From contig CALVWH010000007.1 in NCBI GenBank assembly GCA_944364705.1, forward strand, positions 1 through 15,066: a DNA stretch of 15,066 nt, read 5' to 3'. The notes under the pieces were generated by a model. The model ran no database searches. It was not told the DNA's origin and saw only the letters and a program-made list of their open reading frames with translations. The translations under genes and the position numbers were made by a program. Positions 14,044 to 15,066 of this stretch are shown here, piece by piece. This DNA is from an uncultured Bacilli bacterium (GTDB lineage: Bacteria; Bacillota_I; Bacilli_A; RF39; UBA660). The first letter of the stretch is position 1, and each line of letters begins with the position of its first letter.

Positions 14044-14772
14044 ATGGCTTATTACAATCGAAATTATGAAAAATTAAAATTAAACGGTATGAAATATTTA
14101 AATAGCGGAAACTGTGCAAAAATATTTTATAAACAAAATATCATAGTAAAAGAATATTATTCAGAAACGATTTATCGTTGCCGATTAAGCGCACCAATGT
14201 TTGATCAACTAAAAGATATTAACCATCCTAATTTTATAAAATTATTTGATATTTATCACGATTTTGATCTTCTCGAACTTATGAAAAATAAAATAACTCC
14301 ACTCCACTTTCTTGTTGATGCTTATACCGCTCAATATTATTTAGAAGACTCTACAAATATCTTACAAAAACAAAAAGATTATTTGTTAGAAAATTTTAGA
14401 GAACTAGAAAAATTATTTAACATATTTACTGAACAAGGTATATGTACGGGTGATGTAAAAAGAAAAAATACCGTAATCGAAAACGATCGTATCATCATGA
14501 TAGATCCGGATTTATTTTATCAATCAAAAGATTCAAAAATTTTTATATCGATCGCCAATAAAAAAAATCTATTTCATTTATTTCAAAGTATTTTTATAGA
14601 CTATTTCCAAGAACATCCATATAATCCTGATCTTATATCTGAAATTGATTTTATTTCTTATATGTATAAAAAATTACCCAATATGGAAATAACAGAAAAT
14701 ACAATAATTACCGATGAAATTTCTAAAAATTTAAAATATGTAAAAAAGCCAATCGATCTTTTCAAAAAATGA
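14044..14772 (+). CDS. Divergent protein-kinase-like protein
   Basis: 242 residues with a shortened protein-kinase fold by motif order. LNSGNCAKIFYK (19-30) resembles a glycine-poor nucleotide loop. IIVKEYY has the candidate ATP-binding Lys36. NHPNFIKLFDIY (60-71) matches the 'HPNIVKLYD' strand after helix C. GICTGDVKRKNTVI (132-145) corresponds to the catalytic loop HxDxxxxN, keeping Asp137 and Asn142 but with Thr where HRD has His. IIMIDPDLF (150-158) stands for the metal-binding DFG (Asp154). No transmembrane or sensor part is present. Key residues are kept, so it may be active, but the target (protein, small molecule or antibiotic) is unknown. AAGGAGAT precedes the ATG. It is monocistronic, behind a strong promoter, and the right end of an IS200/IS605 element lies about 100 bp downstream. 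Confidence 0.7.
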   Translation: MAYYNRNYEKLKLNGMKYLNSGNCAKIFYKQNIIVKEYYSETIYRCRLSAPMFDQLKDINHPNFIKLFDIYHDFDLLELMKNKITPLHFLVDAYTAQYYLEDSTNILQKQKDYLLENFRELEKLFNIFTEQGICTGDVKRKNTVIENDRIIMIDPDLFYQSKDSKIFISIANKKNLFHLFQSIFIDYFQEHPYNPDLISEIDFISYMYKKLPNMEITENTIITDEISKNLKYVKKPIDLFKK

Positions 14773-14862
14773 ACAGTTTTTTTCTTTGATTTTTCTATTA
14801 AATGTTCCATAACACAAAATTAAATTAATGAAATTTTGATCAATACAATTTAAGGAACAAAA

Positions 14863-14880
14863 GTCAAAATAAATTTTGAC
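14863..14880. repeat. Perfect 18-bp palindrome at the presumed edge of the IS right end
   Basis: GTCAAAAT-AA-ATTTTGAC. The same 8-mer GTCAAAAT recurs at 14981-14988. Between 14773 and this point I see only an unremarkable AT-rich spacer with a TGTTCC (14803-14808) / GGAACA (14854-14859) inverted pair. Confidence 0.7.
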
Positions 14881-14990
14881 ATAGCTTACCTCACGGTAAG
14901 CTCTTTCTACTTCTTTTAAATCTTTGACTTTTCCATAGTCCAATATCGGATCGTCGCGACCCTACTTGTTTTTTTCTTTTGTCAAAATTT
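14871..14990 (-). ncRNA. Candidate omega (guide) RNA scaffold / right end of an IS200/IS605-type element
   Basis: On the minus strand, right after the tnpB stop, there is AAATTTTGACA (14990-14980), then three hairpins: GGGTCG/CGATCC with loop CGA (14962-14948), GACT/AGTC (14940-14926), and the strong AGCTTACC-GTGA-GGTAAGCT (14902-14883). It ends with TGTCAAAATTT (14881-14871), perfectly complementary to the first 11-mer. IS200/IS605 right ends carry subterminal hairpins, and TnpB omega RNAs span the tnpB 3' end and right end with the guide just beyond. An end near TGTCAA (about 14876) would fit that plan. The structure is seen; its role is inferred. A spurious reading frame (14943-14731) overlaps it. 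Confidence 0.6.
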
Positions 14991-15066
14991 TAATAGACTT
15001 TTCGTTCGATTCCTTTCATATATTTTCTTAAACCCTCAAACATGATATTAACGGATGCATTAAAAT
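14990..15066 (-). CDS. tnpB: TnpB (IS200/IS605 OrfB) C-terminal fragment, continues beyond the window
   Basis: The last 24 codons before a TAA (14992-14990) read FNASVNIMFEGLRKYMKGIE plus four residues. TnpB proteins end in the RuvC-III motif D-R-D-x-N-A followed by a helix such as NIMFEGL; the two bases at the window edge (AT) fit the preceding Asp codon GAT. TnpB is the RNA-guided DNA nuclease of IS200/IS605 and IS607 elements, ancestor of Cas12, and needs an omega RNA encoded at the 3' end of its own gene, which is what the adjacent hairpins suggest. The start, zinc finger and left end lie to the right of the window. With only 24 residues the family call rests on one short motif plus the flanking structure. 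Confidence 0.72.
   Translation of the reverse strand, partial: FNASVNIMFEGLRKYMKGIERKVY

Noticed and set aside
14731..14943. A 70-codon minus-strand reading frame downstream of the kinase-like gene
   Set aside because: It overlaps the end of the kinase-like gene, has no SD, and coincides with the hairpin cluster of the transposon right end. It is better explained as non-coding RNA sequence.
1..15066. Mollicute-type genetic code (TGA = Trp), suggested by the low GC
   Set aside because: spoVB, dtd, the HD gene and the kinase-like gene all end at TGA at expected lengths, and Trp residues use TGG.
1..15066. CRISPR array or rRNA genes
   Set aside because: No regularly spaced repeats of CRISPR type and no conserved rRNA segments were seen on either strand.

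Overview
The window is about 15 kb of AT-rich DNA from a low-GC Bacillota, most likely a Bacilli/Erysipelotrichia- or Mycoplasmatota-type bacterium. TGA is used as a stop (spoVB, dtd, the HD gene, the kinase-like gene), Shine-Dalgarno sites are AGGAGG-like, and both tRNAs encode CCA. The core order spoVB <-> comN-secDF-rel-dtd matches the Bacillus subtilis spoVB-comN-secDF-...-recJ-apt-rel-dtd neighbourhood. Here recJ, apt and the small genes between secDF and rel are absent.

Layout, left to right. 1-179: N-terminus of a type IV prepilin, minus strand, cut by the window edge. 315-1814: an unrecognised 499-residue protein with its own promoter. 1917-2929: a decayed accessory patch holding a RhuM-family remnant and a Fic-family gene broken by two in-frame stops. 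3033-9379: one minus-strand operon, reading promoter, comN, secDF, hairpin, rel, dtd, AI-2E-family transporter, terminator. It joins protein export (SecDF), stringent response (Rel) and D-aminoacyl-tRNA clearance (Dtd). spoVB is transcribed divergently from comN. A VanZ-like gene and monocistronic cysS follow on the minus strand, each with its own promoter; cysS also has a clear terminator.

12820-15066 is the plus-strand and mobile part. A strong promoter drives a tRNA with anticodon CAT (probably Ile2) and a tRNA-Leu(TAG). Next come an HD-domain phosphohydrolase gene lying between two similar 'tRNA tail plus terminator' modules, and a divergent protein-kinase-like gene behind a near-consensus promoter. 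At the right edge is the 3' end of an IS200/IS605-type tnpB on the minus strand. Just downstream of the tnpB stop is a compact set of hairpins enclosed by an 11-bp complementary pair. I read this as the element's right end and candidate omega (guide) RNA, so the window probably ends inside a TnpB RNA-guided nuclease transposon.

All functional calls rest on motifs and gene order seen by eye; no database search was run.
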